NCBI GenBank assembly: GCA_004553545.1
Contig: SFLD01000003.1
Coordinates: forward strand, 1 to 64,000
Reading direction: 5' to 3'
DNA length: 64,000 nt
DNA from: Clostridiales bacterium
GTDB taxonomy: Bacteria > Bacillota > Clostridia > Oscillospirales > Oscillospiraceae
Part shown: positions 1 to 8,182 of the stretch, in pieces
How positions within the stretch are numbered: the stretch's first letter is position 1
How the letters are laid out: each line of letters opens with the position of its first letter
Position numbers and translations under genes: made by a program
The notes under the pieces: generated by a model
The model's input: only the letters and a program-made list of their open reading frames with translations
The model's database searches: none
Told to the model about the DNA's origin: nothing

Positions 1-865
1 CAGCCAGCTGATGCAGCGGCTCATCCGGGACCAGAACCGCCGCAAGGAGGATAAGATCAAGGAACTGCAGGAGTTCATCTCCCGCTTCTCCGCCAACAAA
101 TCCAAGAGCAAGCAGGCCACCGCCCGCCGCAAGCTCCTGGAAAAGATCAGCCTGGAGGAGATCCCCATGTCCTCCCGCCGTTACCCCTTCGTGGGCTTCA
201 CCATGGACCGGGAGCCCGGAAAGGAGATTTTGACCGTGGAGCACCTCAGCAAGACCGTGGACGGCCGCAAGGTCCTGGACGATGTCAGCTTCCGGGTGAA
301 CAAGGGCGACAAGATCGCCTTCGTGGGGGAGGATGAGCTGGCCAAGACCACCCTCTTCAAGATCCTCATGGGCGAGCTGGAGCCGGACGAGGGCAGCTAC
401 AAGTGGGGCACCACCATCACCACCAGCTACTTCCCTCTGGATAACTCTTCCTTCTTCAACGACCACAACGAGAACCTGGTGGAGTGGCTCTCCCAGTACA
501 GCACGGACAACACCGAGACCTTCCTGCGCTCCTTCCTGGGGCGGATGCTCTTCTCCGGGGACGATGTCTACAAGCCGGTGAAGGTGCTCTCCGGCGGCGA
601 GAAGGTCCGCTGCATGCTCTCCCGGATGATGCTCTACGGCTCCAACGTCCTGGTGCTGGACCAGCCCACGAACCACCTGGACCTGGAGTCTATCACCGCC
701 GTCAACAACGGTCTCGCGGACTTCAAGGGAAACGTCCTCTTTGCCTCCCACGACCATGAGTTCATCCAGACCGTGGCAAACCGCATCATGGAGTTCAAGG
801 GCGGCAAGCTGACGGATTATCTCGGCACCTACGACGATTTCATCGAGAGCCACCGGGGGAAATAA
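1..865 (+). CDS. ABC-F family ATP-binding protein, C-terminal part
   Basis: The reading frame is already open at the window edge, so only the last ~287 residues are seen. Counting from the first ATG (position 11), a basic linker (residues 1-60) leads into a complete second ATP-binding domain: the signature LSGGE at 193-197, Walker B VLVLDQ followed by PTNHLDLES at 213-227, and the H-loop SHD at 246-248. The linker plus the PTNHLDLES form is typical of soluble ABC-F proteins (YkpA/YbiT type), which act on ribosomes rather than in membrane transport. The Walker A position reads GEDELAKT (106-113): the Lys-Thr is kept but two of the usual glycines are replaced. There is no membrane segment. Target and role (translation factor or antibiotic protection) cannot be told from this fragment. 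Confidence 0.9.
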   Translation, partial: SQLMQRLIRDQNRRKEDKIKELQEFISRFSANKSKSKQATARRKLLEKISLEEIPMSSRRYPFVGFTMDREPGKEILTVEHLSKTVDGRKVLDDVSFRVNKGDKIAFVGEDELAKTTLFKILMGELEPDEGSYKWGTTITTSYFPLDNSSFFNDHNENLVEWLSQYSTDNTETFLRSFLGRMLFSGDDVYKPVKVLSGGEKVRCMLSRMMLYGSNVLVLDQPTNHLDLESITAVNNGLADFKGNVLFASHDHEFIQTVANRIMEFKGGKLTDYLGTYDDFIESHRGK

Positions 866-986
866 CACCGCACGAGCGCTTTCCTTCACAAGTGGGAAAT
901 GAGACGCAAACGGAACTGTTTTTCTCCCTTCCGGTGGGGAATGTTACCGTTTCGTCACTTTTTGATACTATTTGTAAGTAGACATA

Positions 987-1039
987 AAAGATCCCATCTG
1001 CTATCCTGAAGAAAGATCAGGAAGGGATGGGATCTTTTT
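987..1039 (+). terminator. Hairpin terminator overlapping the ribosome binding site of the next gene
   Basis: Perfect 12-bp arms 987-998 and 1026-1037 enclose a second 6-bp stem (1004-1009/1017-1022) and end in TTTTT at 1035-1039. The start codon of the lipoprotein gene follows at 1041, and its only AGGAAGGG-like ribosome binding site (1019-1026) lies inside the folded structure. Confidence 0.7.
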
Positions 1040-1040
1040 C

Positions 1041-2240
1041 ATGCGTGACAAGAAACGAGAAATTCTGGCAGGGCTGTTGGGCCTTACAATGCTGCTGAGC
1101 GCCTGCGGGCAAAGCGGTGATCCTTCGCAAGGAAGCACAGCGAATGCCCCTGTGGCGGAAATAGCGGGGGAAGTCACCTCTCCCGATGGCCGCTTCCGGG
1201 CGGAGACGGCGGGGAAGACGGATACCTACGTCAGCGGGGTCCTGGTGCCGGAGTTCCTTCGCATCGTGGATACCGGGACCGGTGAGGCGGTCTGGGAGGA
1301 AGACGGCTATGCCTGGCAATCCGTCTCCTGGTCCCAGGGGGAACCGGCCCTGGCGGCAGTGGCCTACGGCGGCCGCACCTGGCAGGCGGTGACGGTGGTG
1401 AACCCGGAGACCGGGGCAAGCTGGGACTTCACCCTGCCGGACGGCAGCCCCATCCCGGAGTATACCTTCCTGCCGGAGGACTGGTGCCGCTGGGCGGACG
1501 ACATCCATGCGGACATCACCGTTGGCCGGGAGGATGGGAAGCAGCCGGAGACCTTCCGCTGCGTGTTCGCGGACCCGGAGGGGACGCTGGAGGGCAGCAG
1601 TTTCCTCCTGACAGAGGAGGCCCTGCCGGGAACCTACGACTTTGACCGGGATGGGACGGAGGAGACGGTGTATCTCCAGACCCTGGAGGGGAGCGACGGC
1701 TTCCTGCGCTACCAGGAGACCGGCAGCCAGACCATTGAAAATGGCATCGAGTGGACCGTGGCCCTCCGGGAGGGAGACGAGACCCTCTGGCAGCGGGAGG
1801 GGTTCAGCACCGCCCATGTGGGCTGGGGCAGCCTTTTTGCCTGCCAGGTGGATGGGCAGGACTATCTTCTCTCCTACACCCCCTACATGGGCCAGGGCTG
1901 GCTCTTCTTCCAGTATCAGCTCTTCTCCCTGACGGAGGACGGCCAGCCTGTGATACTGGCGGAGGAGAGCCTCAGCTATGACTGCAACGACAACGCCGGG
2001 CCCAAGGACCGCATGGACCCCGCCGCCATGGCGGCCTTCCTGCAGCGGGTCCACGGTTATCTGGAAAACGCAACCCTGCTCCTCAGCACGGAGGGCGGCG
2101 CCTGGCACAAGCCCGGCAACTCCGGCGCGGAGTTCTGGGACGACTACGCCGTCTTCTGGAACGAGGACTACGGCCTCTACGACGAGAGCCGGACCCTAGA
2201 GGAGAACCTGAAAAACTCCTGGGCGCTGCAGGGGGATTGA
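1041..2240 (+). CDS. Hypothetical lipoprotein
   Basis: 399 residues. The N-terminus is a type II signal peptide: basic start MRDKKR, hydrophobic core, and lipobox LLSAC with the acylated Cys at about residue 22, so the protein should be anchored on the outer face of the membrane. The rest is acidic and aromatic-rich with no family I recognise. A segment near residues 196-206 (DFDRDGTEETVYL) looks like an FG-GAP/calcium-loop style repeat, suggesting a beta-rich extracellular domain. The ATG is three nucleotides after a terminator T-run, and its ribosome binding site is within that hairpin. It appears monocistronic. Function unknown. Confidence 0.8.
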   Translation: MRDKKREILAGLLGLTMLLSACGQSGDPSQGSTANAPVAEIAGEVTSPDGRFRAETAGKTDTYVSGVLVPEFLRIVDTGTGEAVWEEDGYAWQSVSWSQGEPALAAVAYGGRTWQAVTVVNPETGASWDFTLPDGSPIPEYTFLPEDWCRWADDIHADITVGREDGKQPETFRCVFADPEGTLEGSSFLLTEEALPGTYDFDRDGTEETVYLQTLEGSDGFLRYQETGSQTIENGIEWTVALREGDETLWQREGFSTAHVGWGSLFACQVDGQDYLLSYTPYMGQGWLFFQYQLFSLTEDGQPVILAEESLSYDCNDNAGPKDRMDPAAMAAFLQRVHGYLENATLLLSTEGGAWHKPGNSGAEFWDDYAVFWNEDYGLYDESRTLEENLKNSWALQGD

Positions 2241-2334
2241 GGACCTTCCGCAGACGAGGCTGCAAGCTCCGGTATCCGCCTGGAGGCAGGAGCATCCGGG
2301 ATTGACAGCTTGTGACCGAGGGGTACGACAGAGG

Positions 2335-2363
2335 TTGACAGAAGATACATCCTATGAGAGAAT
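2335..2363 (+). promoter_or_regulatory. Candidate sigma-A promoter for the SdpI-like gene
   Basis: Consensus TTGACA at 2335-2340, a 17-bp spacer, then GAGAAT at 2358-2363, a weak -10. A second TTGACA sits 33 bp upstream at 2302-2307. The gene starts at 2391 after GGGAGG. Confidence 0.45.
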
Positions 2364-2390
2364 GAAAGAAAAGACCTTGGGAGGTGCGGT

Positions 2391-2768
2391 ATGGGATTCT
2401 GGTGCTTCATGCTGGTGATGTCTCTGCTGATCCCCGGAGCGATGATCGGAATGGGAAGGCGCTTTCAGACCATGCCGGGAGAAAGGAACGGAACCTCTGG
2501 CTACCGGAGCGCACGGTCTATGGAAAGTCCGGAAGCCTGGCGCTTTGCCCAAGGATACTGCGGACGGCTGTGGATCTGCTGCGGCGGGATCTTGCTGCCG
2601 TTATCTATCGTCCTGTTCCTCTTTGAGATCAGGGCTGGGACAAGATCTGCGGCGATCCTTGGCATTGCCGTTTGCCTTGGTCAGCTGCTGGTGCTGGCCG
2701 GGACGGCCATTACCACGGAACGTGCCTTGAAACGGCACTTTGGCGAGAAAAAAGGGAAAACTTCTTAA
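2391..2768 (+). CDS. SdpI-like membrane protein
   Basis: 125 residues with hydrophobic segments near residues 1-20, 60-80 and 85-107. Between the first two lies GYRSARSMESPEAWRFA (about residues 37-53), the pattern of the SdpI/YhfL family (in Bacillus SdpI gives immunity to the SdpC toxin; most homologues are uncharacterised). Start chosen at ATG 2391 because GGGAGG lies 7 bases upstream. A hairpin terminator follows within 10 bases, so the gene is probably transcribed alone from the TTGACA-bearing promoter upstream. No toxin gene is seen next to it, so an immunity role is not supported here. Confidence 0.75.
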   Translation: MGFWCFMLVMSLLIPGAMIGMGRRFQTMPGERNGTSGYRSARSMESPEAWRFAQGYCGRLWICCGGILLPLSIVLFLFEIRAGTRSAAILGIAVCLGQLLVLAGTAITTERALKRHFGEKKGKTS

Positions 2769-2776
2769 AATAAGCG

Positions 2777-2812
2777 AAACCTCCGTGAACGGGTAGTTCA
2801 CGGAGGTTTTCT
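2777..2812. terminator. Bidirectional terminator between sdpI-like gene and asd
   Basis: 14-bp arms 2777-2790 and 2796-2809 with a 5-base loop; AAA before and TTTT after serve both converging genes. Confidence 0.85.
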
Positions 2813-2824
2813 ATTATGGAAGGC

Positions 2825-3919
2825 TTACTTCACCGGCTGGATCCAGCCCTCGGCGCAGAGGAGCTCTGCCAGGAGCACGGCGCCGCCGGCGGCACCCCGC
2901 AGGGTGTTGTGGCTGAGGCCCACGAACTTGTAGTCGTACTGGCTGTCCTCCCGCAGGCGGCCGAGACTGATGGCCATGCCGTTCTCGCACATGCGGTCCA
3001 GTTTCGCCTGGGGCCGGTCGGGCTCTTCCATGTAGTGGAGGAACTGCTGGGGGGCGGAGGGGAGCTTCAGCTCCTGGGCGATGCCGCGATAACTGGCCCA
3101 GTCCGCCTTGATCTGTTCCATGGAGGGCTTGCAGCCGTCCCGGAACTTCATGAAAACTGCCGCCATGTGGCCGTCCAGGCAGGCCACCCGGAAGCACTGG
3201 GCGGTGATGGCGGGGCCCTGGGCGGGGACGATCTTTCCGTCCTCCACCTGGCCGAAGAGCTTCAGGGGCTCCTTCTCGCTCTTCTCCTCCTCGCCGCCGA
3301 TGTAGGGAATGCAGTTGTCCACCATCTCGGGCCAGCGCTCAAAGGTCTTGCCCGCGCCGGAGATGGCCTGGTAGGTGCAGACCAGGGCGGACGCCAGTCC
3401 GTACTTGCGCAGGGGATGCAGGGCGGGGACGTAGCTCTGGAGGGAGCAGTTGGACTTCACGGCGATGAAGCCCCGCTCCGTGCCCAGACGCTTGCGCTGA
3501 TGGGGGATCACGGCCAGGTGCTCCGGGTTGATCTCCGGCACCACCATGGGGACGTCCTCCGTCCAGCGGTGGGCGGAGTTGTTGGAGACGATGGGGCACT
3601 CCAGCCTGGCGTAGCGCTCCTCCAGGGCCCGGATCTCGTCTTTCGGCATATCCACGGCGCAGAAGCAGAAATCCACCAGAGAGGCGATCTTTTCCGCGTC
3701 CGCCACGGCGTCCATCACCACGAGATCCCGGGCGCAGGCGGGGATGGGGGAGGGCATGACCCAGCGCTTCTCCGCCGCCTCGCCATAGGGCTTCCCGGCG
3801 CTGCGGGCGCTGGCGGCGATGACGGTGAGGCGGAACCAGGGGTGGTTCTCCATCAGCGTGATGAAGCGCTGACCCACCATGCCCGTGCCGCCGATGATGC
3901 CGACCTTGTACTCTTTCAT
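2825..3919 (-). CDS. asd: Aspartate-semialdehyde dehydrogenase
   Basis: 364 residues. It reduces aspartyl phosphate to aspartate semialdehyde with NADPH, the branch point to lysine/diaminopimelate, threonine and methionine. The Rossmann loop is GIIGGTGMVGQR at about residues 7-18; the catalytic cysteine is in VKSNCSLQS, and HRWTEDVPMVVPEINPEH is the family's conserved substrate segment. Length and the SNCS form fit the archaeal/fungal-type enzyme found in many Clostridia. The frame is open 53 codons further upstream, but ATG 3919 is preceded by GGAGG at the right distance and starts at the nucleotide-binding strand. A promoter lies ~160 bp upstream, leaving a leader of about 150 bases. Confidence 0.93.
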   Translation of the reverse strand: MKEYKVGIIGGTGMVGQRFITLMENHPWFRLTVIAASARSAGKPYGEAAEKRWVMPSPIPACARDLVVMDAVADAEKIASLVDFCFCAVDMPKDEIRALEERYARLECPIVSNNSAHRWTEDVPMVVPEINPEHLAVIPHQRKRLGTERGFIAVKSNCSLQSYVPALHPLRKYGLASALVCTYQAISGAGKTFERWPEMVDNCIPYIGGEEEKSEKEPLKLFGQVEDGKIVPAQGPAITAQCFRVACLDGHMAAVFMKFRDGCKPSMEQIKADWASYRGIAQELKLPSAPQQFLHYMEEPDRPQAKLDRMCENGMAISLGRLREDSQYDYKFVGLSHNTLRGAAGGAVLLAELLCAEGWIQPVK

Positions 3920-4078
3920 GCGTTCCTCCGTTTCCGCCCGGGAGATGTCGAATCCGCTTGCATCCCGGGGGCTTGTGTAATATAATAAAGTGTCTTGGCA
4001 TATTCCGCCGGACAGGGAAGCGGGAGACGCAGAAGGGAATGTCTCTCGCCTGTACCTGTACCGCGTACATTTGTCCAT

Positions 4079-4107
4079 ATCATAGCACGCTGCGGCCCGC
4101 TCGTCAA
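4079..4107 (-). promoter_or_regulatory. asd promoter
   Basis: On the minus strand TTGACG (4102-4107), 17-bp spacer, TATGAT (4079-4084). The predicted leader runs ~150 bases to asd and contains the imperfect stem GCGAGAGAC/GTCTCCCGC; no T-box or known riboswitch motif was recognised. Confidence 0.7.
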
Positions 4108-4130
4108 GAGCGGGAACTTAGGGAGGTCGC

Positions 4131-5762
4131 ATGAAAAAACTGCGTTGGAGCCTTGGCTTTTTGTTGACGATCCTGATCTGCTGCGGCGCAGCCGCCGCCG
4201 TGGAGAATGACACCGTGAAGGTGGGGCTGCGCTACGGCAGCAGCGCCATGTTTTCCGCCAATCTGGAGAATGCCGTTGGCAGCGGCTACACCTTCGGCTA
4301 CTACGACGCGGGGCGGAACTTCGTGGAAGTGGGGGAGACCGGGCGGACCGCCGTCTCCGTCACGGCGGCGGGGACCATCTACCTTGGCAGCAGCGGCTAC
4401 TATGAGACCGACCAGGGCCAGGGCAGCATTGGAAAATGGCGGGCAGAGGCCGGAGAGACCTATGGCAGCTATGAAGAGGCCGCCGCCGCGGCGGAGAGTT
4501 ATCCCGGCAGCCATGTGGCCTATCTCTCCGATACCTACCGCCTGCGTCTTGGCTGCTATGAGACGGAGGACGCGGCCATTCTGGCCCTCTCCAGCGCCGG
4601 ACTGGACGGCAGAGTCGTGGAGGCCAGCCGTACCGGCGTGGTGGTGACGGTGACGAAGACCGATACCGTCCTCTTTGAGTTTGACTGCCAGGGCAGCCGG
4701 AGCTTCGCCATCCTGCCGGATGGCCAGGGGCAGACGGCGGAGACCTGGTTCCGGTTTTACAAGTACCGGGGCGGCTTTGAATACCCCCGCGTCACCGGGG
4801 GAAAGCTCAGTGTCATCAACGTGGTGGACCGGGAGGACTACGTCAAGGGCGTCATCCCCTATGAGATGAGCGGCACCTGGCCGGTGGAGGCCCTGGCAGC
4901 CCAGGCCGTCTGCGCCCGGACCTATGTGAGCCGCGCCACCAAGCACAGCGCCAGCGGCTTCGATGTCTGCAACACCACGGACTGCCAGGTTTACTACGGC
5001 CGGGGCAATTCCACCTCCGGCCCCAGCGCCCGCAGCGATTCCGCTGTGGACGAGACGGCGGGCCTCTGCCTCTACTATGGCGGAAAGCTCATTGAAGCGG
5101 TCTATTTCTCCTCGGACGGCGGCGCGACAGAGGACGCGAAGAACGTCTGGGGCGGGGACCTTGCCTACCTCAAGGGCAAGGAGGACCCCTACGAGGCCCT
5201 GGTCACCATCCCTGGCTACCGCTACACCACCACCTATACCAAGGACCAGCTCACCTGGGTCCTGCAGAACAGCGGCTACTCCATCGGCACGGTGGAAAAG
5301 GTCTATGTCTCGGACTATACCGCCATGGGCAATGTCTACAAGGTGACCTTTGTGGACAGCAGCGGCAGGACCCTGACGGTGCAGGGCGACAAGTGCCGCA
5401 CCATTTTCTATAGCTCCACCCTGGGCAAGAGTGTCAAGAGCCTCCGCTTCACCATCGACGGCCAGGGGGCGGAGCTCTACATCAACGACAGTTCCACCAC
5501 CATCGCCTCCACCGAGGGGGCCTACGCCATCAGCGGCAAGGGGACCGTGACAGCCCTGGGCGGCGAGGCCTGGGTGCTGACCTCCTCCGGCAAGAGCCAG
5601 ACGGGGAGCGGCTCCTCCGGCGGCAGCGATGTGACCATCCGAGGCAGCGGCAGCGGCCACAACGTGGGCATGAGCCAGTGGGGCGCGCGGGCCATGGCGG
5701 AGCAGGGGTACTCCTATCGGGACATCCTGCATTTCTACTACACGAACGTGGACCTTTACTGA
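4131..5762 (+). CDS. SpoIID/LytB-domain peptidoglycan protein
   Basis: 543 residues with an N-terminal signal peptide (about 1-22, ending near AAAAVE). SpoIID-family features: GVIPYEMSGTWPVEALAAQA at about 240-259, the conserved CQVYYG and YFSSDGG, and a C-terminal GHNVGMSQWGA at about 509-519. SpoIID is a lytic transglycosylase that trims peptidoglycan during forespore engulfment; LytB-type relatives enhance amidases. The middle (about 100-150) resembles a SPOR-like fold, with the sequence YRLRLGCYETEDAAILAL. Ser/Gly-rich linkers are present near 490-505. Ribosome binding site GGGAGG precedes ATG 4131. It lies 21 bp before queA and may be cotranscribed with it. Whether it is the engulfment SpoIID or a paralogue cannot be decided without spoIIQ/spoIIIA context. 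Confidence 0.88.
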   Translation: MKKLRWSLGFLLTILICCGAAAAVENDTVKVGLRYGSSAMFSANLENAVGSGYTFGYYDAGRNFVEVGETGRTAVSVTAAGTIYLGSSGYYETDQGQGSIGKWRAEAGETYGSYEEAAAAAESYPGSHVAYLSDTYRLRLGCYETEDAAILALSSAGLDGRVVEASRTGVVVTVTKTDTVLFEFDCQGSRSFAILPDGQGQTAETWFRFYKYRGGFEYPRVTGGKLSVINVVDREDYVKGVIPYEMSGTWPVEALAAQAVCARTYVSRATKHSASGFDVCNTTDCQVYYGRGNSTSGPSARSDSAVDETAGLCLYYGGKLIEAVYFSSDGGATEDAKNVWGGDLAYLKGKEDPYEALVTIPGYRYTTTYTKDQLTWVLQNSGYSIGTVEKVYVSDYTAMGNVYKVTFVDSSGRTLTVQGDKCRTIFYSSTLGKSVKSLRFTIDGQGAELYINDSSTTIASTEGAYAISGKGTVTALGGEAWVLTSSGKSQTGSGSSGGSDVTIRGSGSGHNVGMSQWGARAMAEQGYSYRDILHFYYTNVDLY

Positions 5763-5783
5763 GGGCCCGGGAAGGAAACAAGC

Positions 5784-6809
5784 ATGAAGACCAGTGATTT
5801 CAACTACGAGCTCCCAAAGGAGCTCATTGCCCAGACCCCTCTGGAGAAGCGGGATACCTCCCGCCTGATGACCCTGGACCGGAAGACCGGGGCCTGGGAG
5901 CACCACCATTTCTACGAGCTGCCGGACTTCCTGGAGCCTGGTGACTGCCTGATCCTGAACGATTCCTGGGTCCTGCCCGCCCGGCTCCTGGGCCAGCGGC
6001 TCCCCGGCGGCGGTGCCTGCGAGGTGCTGCTGCTCATCGATCGGGGGGAGAAGACCTGGGAGTGCCTGGTGCGCCCGGGACGCCACATGCGGGAGGGGAC
6101 CAAGCTCTCCTTCGGCAATGGAGAGCTCACTGCCGAGGTGACGGAGGTCCTGCCGGACGGCAACCGCTTGGTGCGCTTTGATTATGAGGGCATTTTCCTG
6201 GAGGTGCTGGAGCGCCTGGGCAAGATGCCCCTGCCTCCCTACATCAAGGAGGAGCTCCAGGACCAGGAGCGCTACCAGACCGTCTATTCCAAGGTCCCTG
6301 GCAGCGCGGCGGCCCCCACGGCGGGGCTCCACTTCACGCCGGAGCTGCTGGAGACCATCCGGCAGAAGGGCGTGAACATCGGCTATGTGACCCTGCACGT
6401 GGGGCTCGGCACCTTCCGTCCGGTGAAGGAGGAGGAGATCACGGAGCACGAGATGCACAGCGAGTTCTGCATCCTGCCGCCGGAGACCGCCCGGCTCATC
6501 AACGAGACCAAGGCCGGCGGCCACCGCTGCATCTGCGTGGGGACCACCTCCTGCCGGACGCTGGAATCCTGGGCGGCGGAGGACGGCCACATGGAGCCCA
6601 AGGCCGGGTGGACCAGCATCTATATCTACCCCGGCTACCGCTTCAAGGTGATGGATGGTCTCGTCACCAACTTCCACCTGCCGGAGAGCACCCTCATCAT
6701 GCTGGTCTCCGCCTTTGCCGGCCGGGAGCATGTCCTGGCCGCCTACGAGGAGGCTGTCCGGGAGAAGTACCGCTTCTTCTCCTTCGGCGATGCCATGTTC
6801 CTGCACTGA
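5784..6809 (+). CDS. queA: tRNA preQ1(34) S-adenosylmethionine ribosyltransferase-isomerase
   Basis: 341 residues, full length. QueA transfers and isomerises ribose from SAM onto 7-aminomethyl-7-deazaguanine in tRNA to give epoxyqueuosine. Family hallmarks: N-terminal FNYELPKELIAQTPLEKRD (residues 6-24), RLPGG near 73, YQTVYSK..GSAAAPTAGLHFT near 167-187, VTLHVGLGTFRPV near 206 and the C-terminal NFHLPESTLIMLVSAFAG. It belongs with tgt 2.4 kb downstream, the next queuosine enzyme, but three unrelated genes have come between them. Its stop overlaps the start of the next gene (TGATG). Confidence 0.97.
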   Translation: MKTSDFNYELPKELIAQTPLEKRDTSRLMTLDRKTGAWEHHHFYELPDFLEPGDCLILNDSWVLPARLLGQRLPGGGACEVLLLIDRGEKTWECLVRPGRHMREGTKLSFGNGELTAEVTEVLPDGNRLVRFDYEGIFLEVLERLGKMPLPPYIKEELQDQERYQTVYSKVPGSAAAPTAGLHFTPELLETIRQKGVNIGYVTLHVGLGTFRPVKEEEITEHEMHSEFCILPPETARLINETKAGGHRCICVGTTSCRTLESWAAEDGHMEPKAGWTSIYIYPGYRFKVMDGLVTNFHLPESTLIMLVSAFAGREHVLAAYEEAVREKYRFFSFGDAMFLH

Positions 6810-7498
6810 TGGCGGACTGGACCCTGCTCCTCTGGCGGCGGGACGGACCGGAGGGCTTCGACGCCCTGGCGGCGGAGGGCTTCCGGCTCCTCTCCCTCTT
6901 CCAGGAAGGGGAGGCGGCGTTTGAGACCGTCCGGGACCGCGCCCGGGCGAAGCCCTTTCCCTGGACGGAGGCGGCGTTCGCCGGGACCCTGCGCAAGGGT
7001 CAGACGAACCAGGGAAACGCCCTTCTGGGGGACCTGGGGTACAGCGCTGCCTTCTTCTCCGAAGGCGAGCACCCGGTGGGCTATCAGCTCCACACCGGGG
7101 ACCGGAAGGGAATGGACAGCTTCGTTGTCCGCATCCCGGAGGCGCGGCAGCGGGGCCTCTTCGCCCCGGAGCGGGTGGGGGAGACCCTGCGCCGGAGCGC
7201 GGAGATCTTCCGGCCCTTCTGGGGCTGCGTGGATGCGGGGCTCCCGCCGGAGGGCGGCTACCTGGGAGAGGACGGCCGTCCTGCCCTCTGCTGGCTGAAC
7301 TACTGGCCGGAGCCGATGGCCCGAAGGGTCGGGAAACTCCGCATCCGTCTGGCCTGCGCCGGGACTGAGGCGCACTTCAGTGACGACATCCTGCAGACCG
7401 GCCCTCTGCCGCCTACAGAAAAAATCCGGAAGAAACTTGCCGCCGGCTGGGGCTGGATCCCGCTGGGATCTGAGCGCGACGTACACGTTATGGGATGA
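6809..7498 (+). CDS. Hypothetical protein, queA-coupled
   Basis: 229 residues, starting at ATG 6809 which shares bases with the queA stop (TGATG), so translation is probably coupled. No signal peptide or membrane segment. The protein is Arg/Trp/Gly-rich with GC-rich codon use like queA, unlike the two genes that follow. I recognise no domain; the acidic C-terminus and conserved-looking GWIPLGSERD end are reminiscent of small cytoplasmic immunity or barrel proteins, but that is only an impression. Function unknown. Confidence 0.75.
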   Translation: MADWTLLLWRRDGPEGFDALAAEGFRLLSLFQEGEAAFETVRDRARAKPFPWTEAAFAGTLRKGQTNQGNALLGDLGYSAAFFSEGEHPVGYQLHTGDRKGMDSFVVRIPEARQRGLFAPERVGETLRRSAEIFRPFWGCVDAGLPPEGGYLGEDGRPALCWLNYWPEPMARRVGKLRIRLACAGTEAHFSDDILQTGPLPPTEKIRKKLAAGWGWIPLGSERDVHVMG

Positions 7499-7519
7499 TG
7501 GATGCGATAGGAGTATGAA

Positions 7520-8143
7520 ATGCGAAAGAAAATCTACATTGCCAGCATAATTTTTCTTTTGTGCTTGGGGCCCGCAATTTATTTATACAGTCTACGTGTC
7601 ACGCCGAGCGATCTGCCGAATACCGCTTTTACTTATGTCGGAAAATGTGTAAACGTTGACGCGGAAATTCGCTATGTTGGGAAATTCAGCAGGCCTGCAT
7701 ACTTTTTACTTATGGAAGATGGCCGTGAGTTTTGGTTTAGCAGTCTCTCCTGCCGGCAGGGAGATATTGACATCTATCATTTTTACGATGTTGTCCCTGG
7801 CAATATAATCACTGTTCGTTACATTGACTTCAACTACGGGCTGGGCTCCTTTGCAAAAGAAGCAGTAGAAATTCGAGACGAAAACGAAGTATTTCTCTCC
7901 CTTGACGCCTCAGAACGCGACTTTCAAAAAGCAAGGACGGCTGTATGGATCACCTATGTCTCAGTTCTTGTTTTATGGACCGGCGCTGTCTTCCTCTACT
8001 ATTCTGATGAACGAGCTCAGCGCAAGCTCACCGCCCACCGCCAGCAGACCAAGGCGAAGCGCCGCGAATGGCTGGACGCCCACCCGGAGGAAAAGGGCGC
8101 GCCCCCCAGCGCCAGACGCAAAAAGAACCGCGGTCGAGAATAA
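7520..8143 (+). CDS. Hypothetical two-helix membrane protein
   Basis: 207 residues. An N-terminal membrane helix (about 5-24) is followed by an extracytoplasmic domain of ~110 residues, a second helix (about 138-160), then a highly basic cytoplasmic tail (from ~166, RAQRKLTAHRQQTKAKRR). This two-TM layout resembles DUF3592-type proteins, but I cannot assign it firmly. The first ~460 bases are noticeably AT-richer than the surroundings while the tail is GC-rich, as if a foreign coding segment had been joined to local sequence. Ribosome binding site AGGAG upstream. Confidence 0.75.
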   Translation: MRKKIYIASIIFLLCLGPAIYLYSLRVTPSDLPNTAFTYVGKCVNVDAEIRYVGKFSRPAYFLLMEDGREFWFSSLSCRQGDIDIYHFYDVVPGNIITVRYIDFNYGLGSFAKEAVEIRDENEVFLSLDASERDFQKARTAVWITYVSVLVLWTGAVFLYYSDERAQRKLTAHRQQTKAKRREWLDAHPEEKGAPPSARRKKNRGRE

Positions 8144-8182
8144 TTTCCTGCGCTGTTTTGCAGATCGCGGAAAGGAAATATT

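Noticed and set aside
2816..3985. 389-codon plus-strand frame opposite asd
   Set aside because: Antisense of a clear asd gene; its start lies in the terminator.
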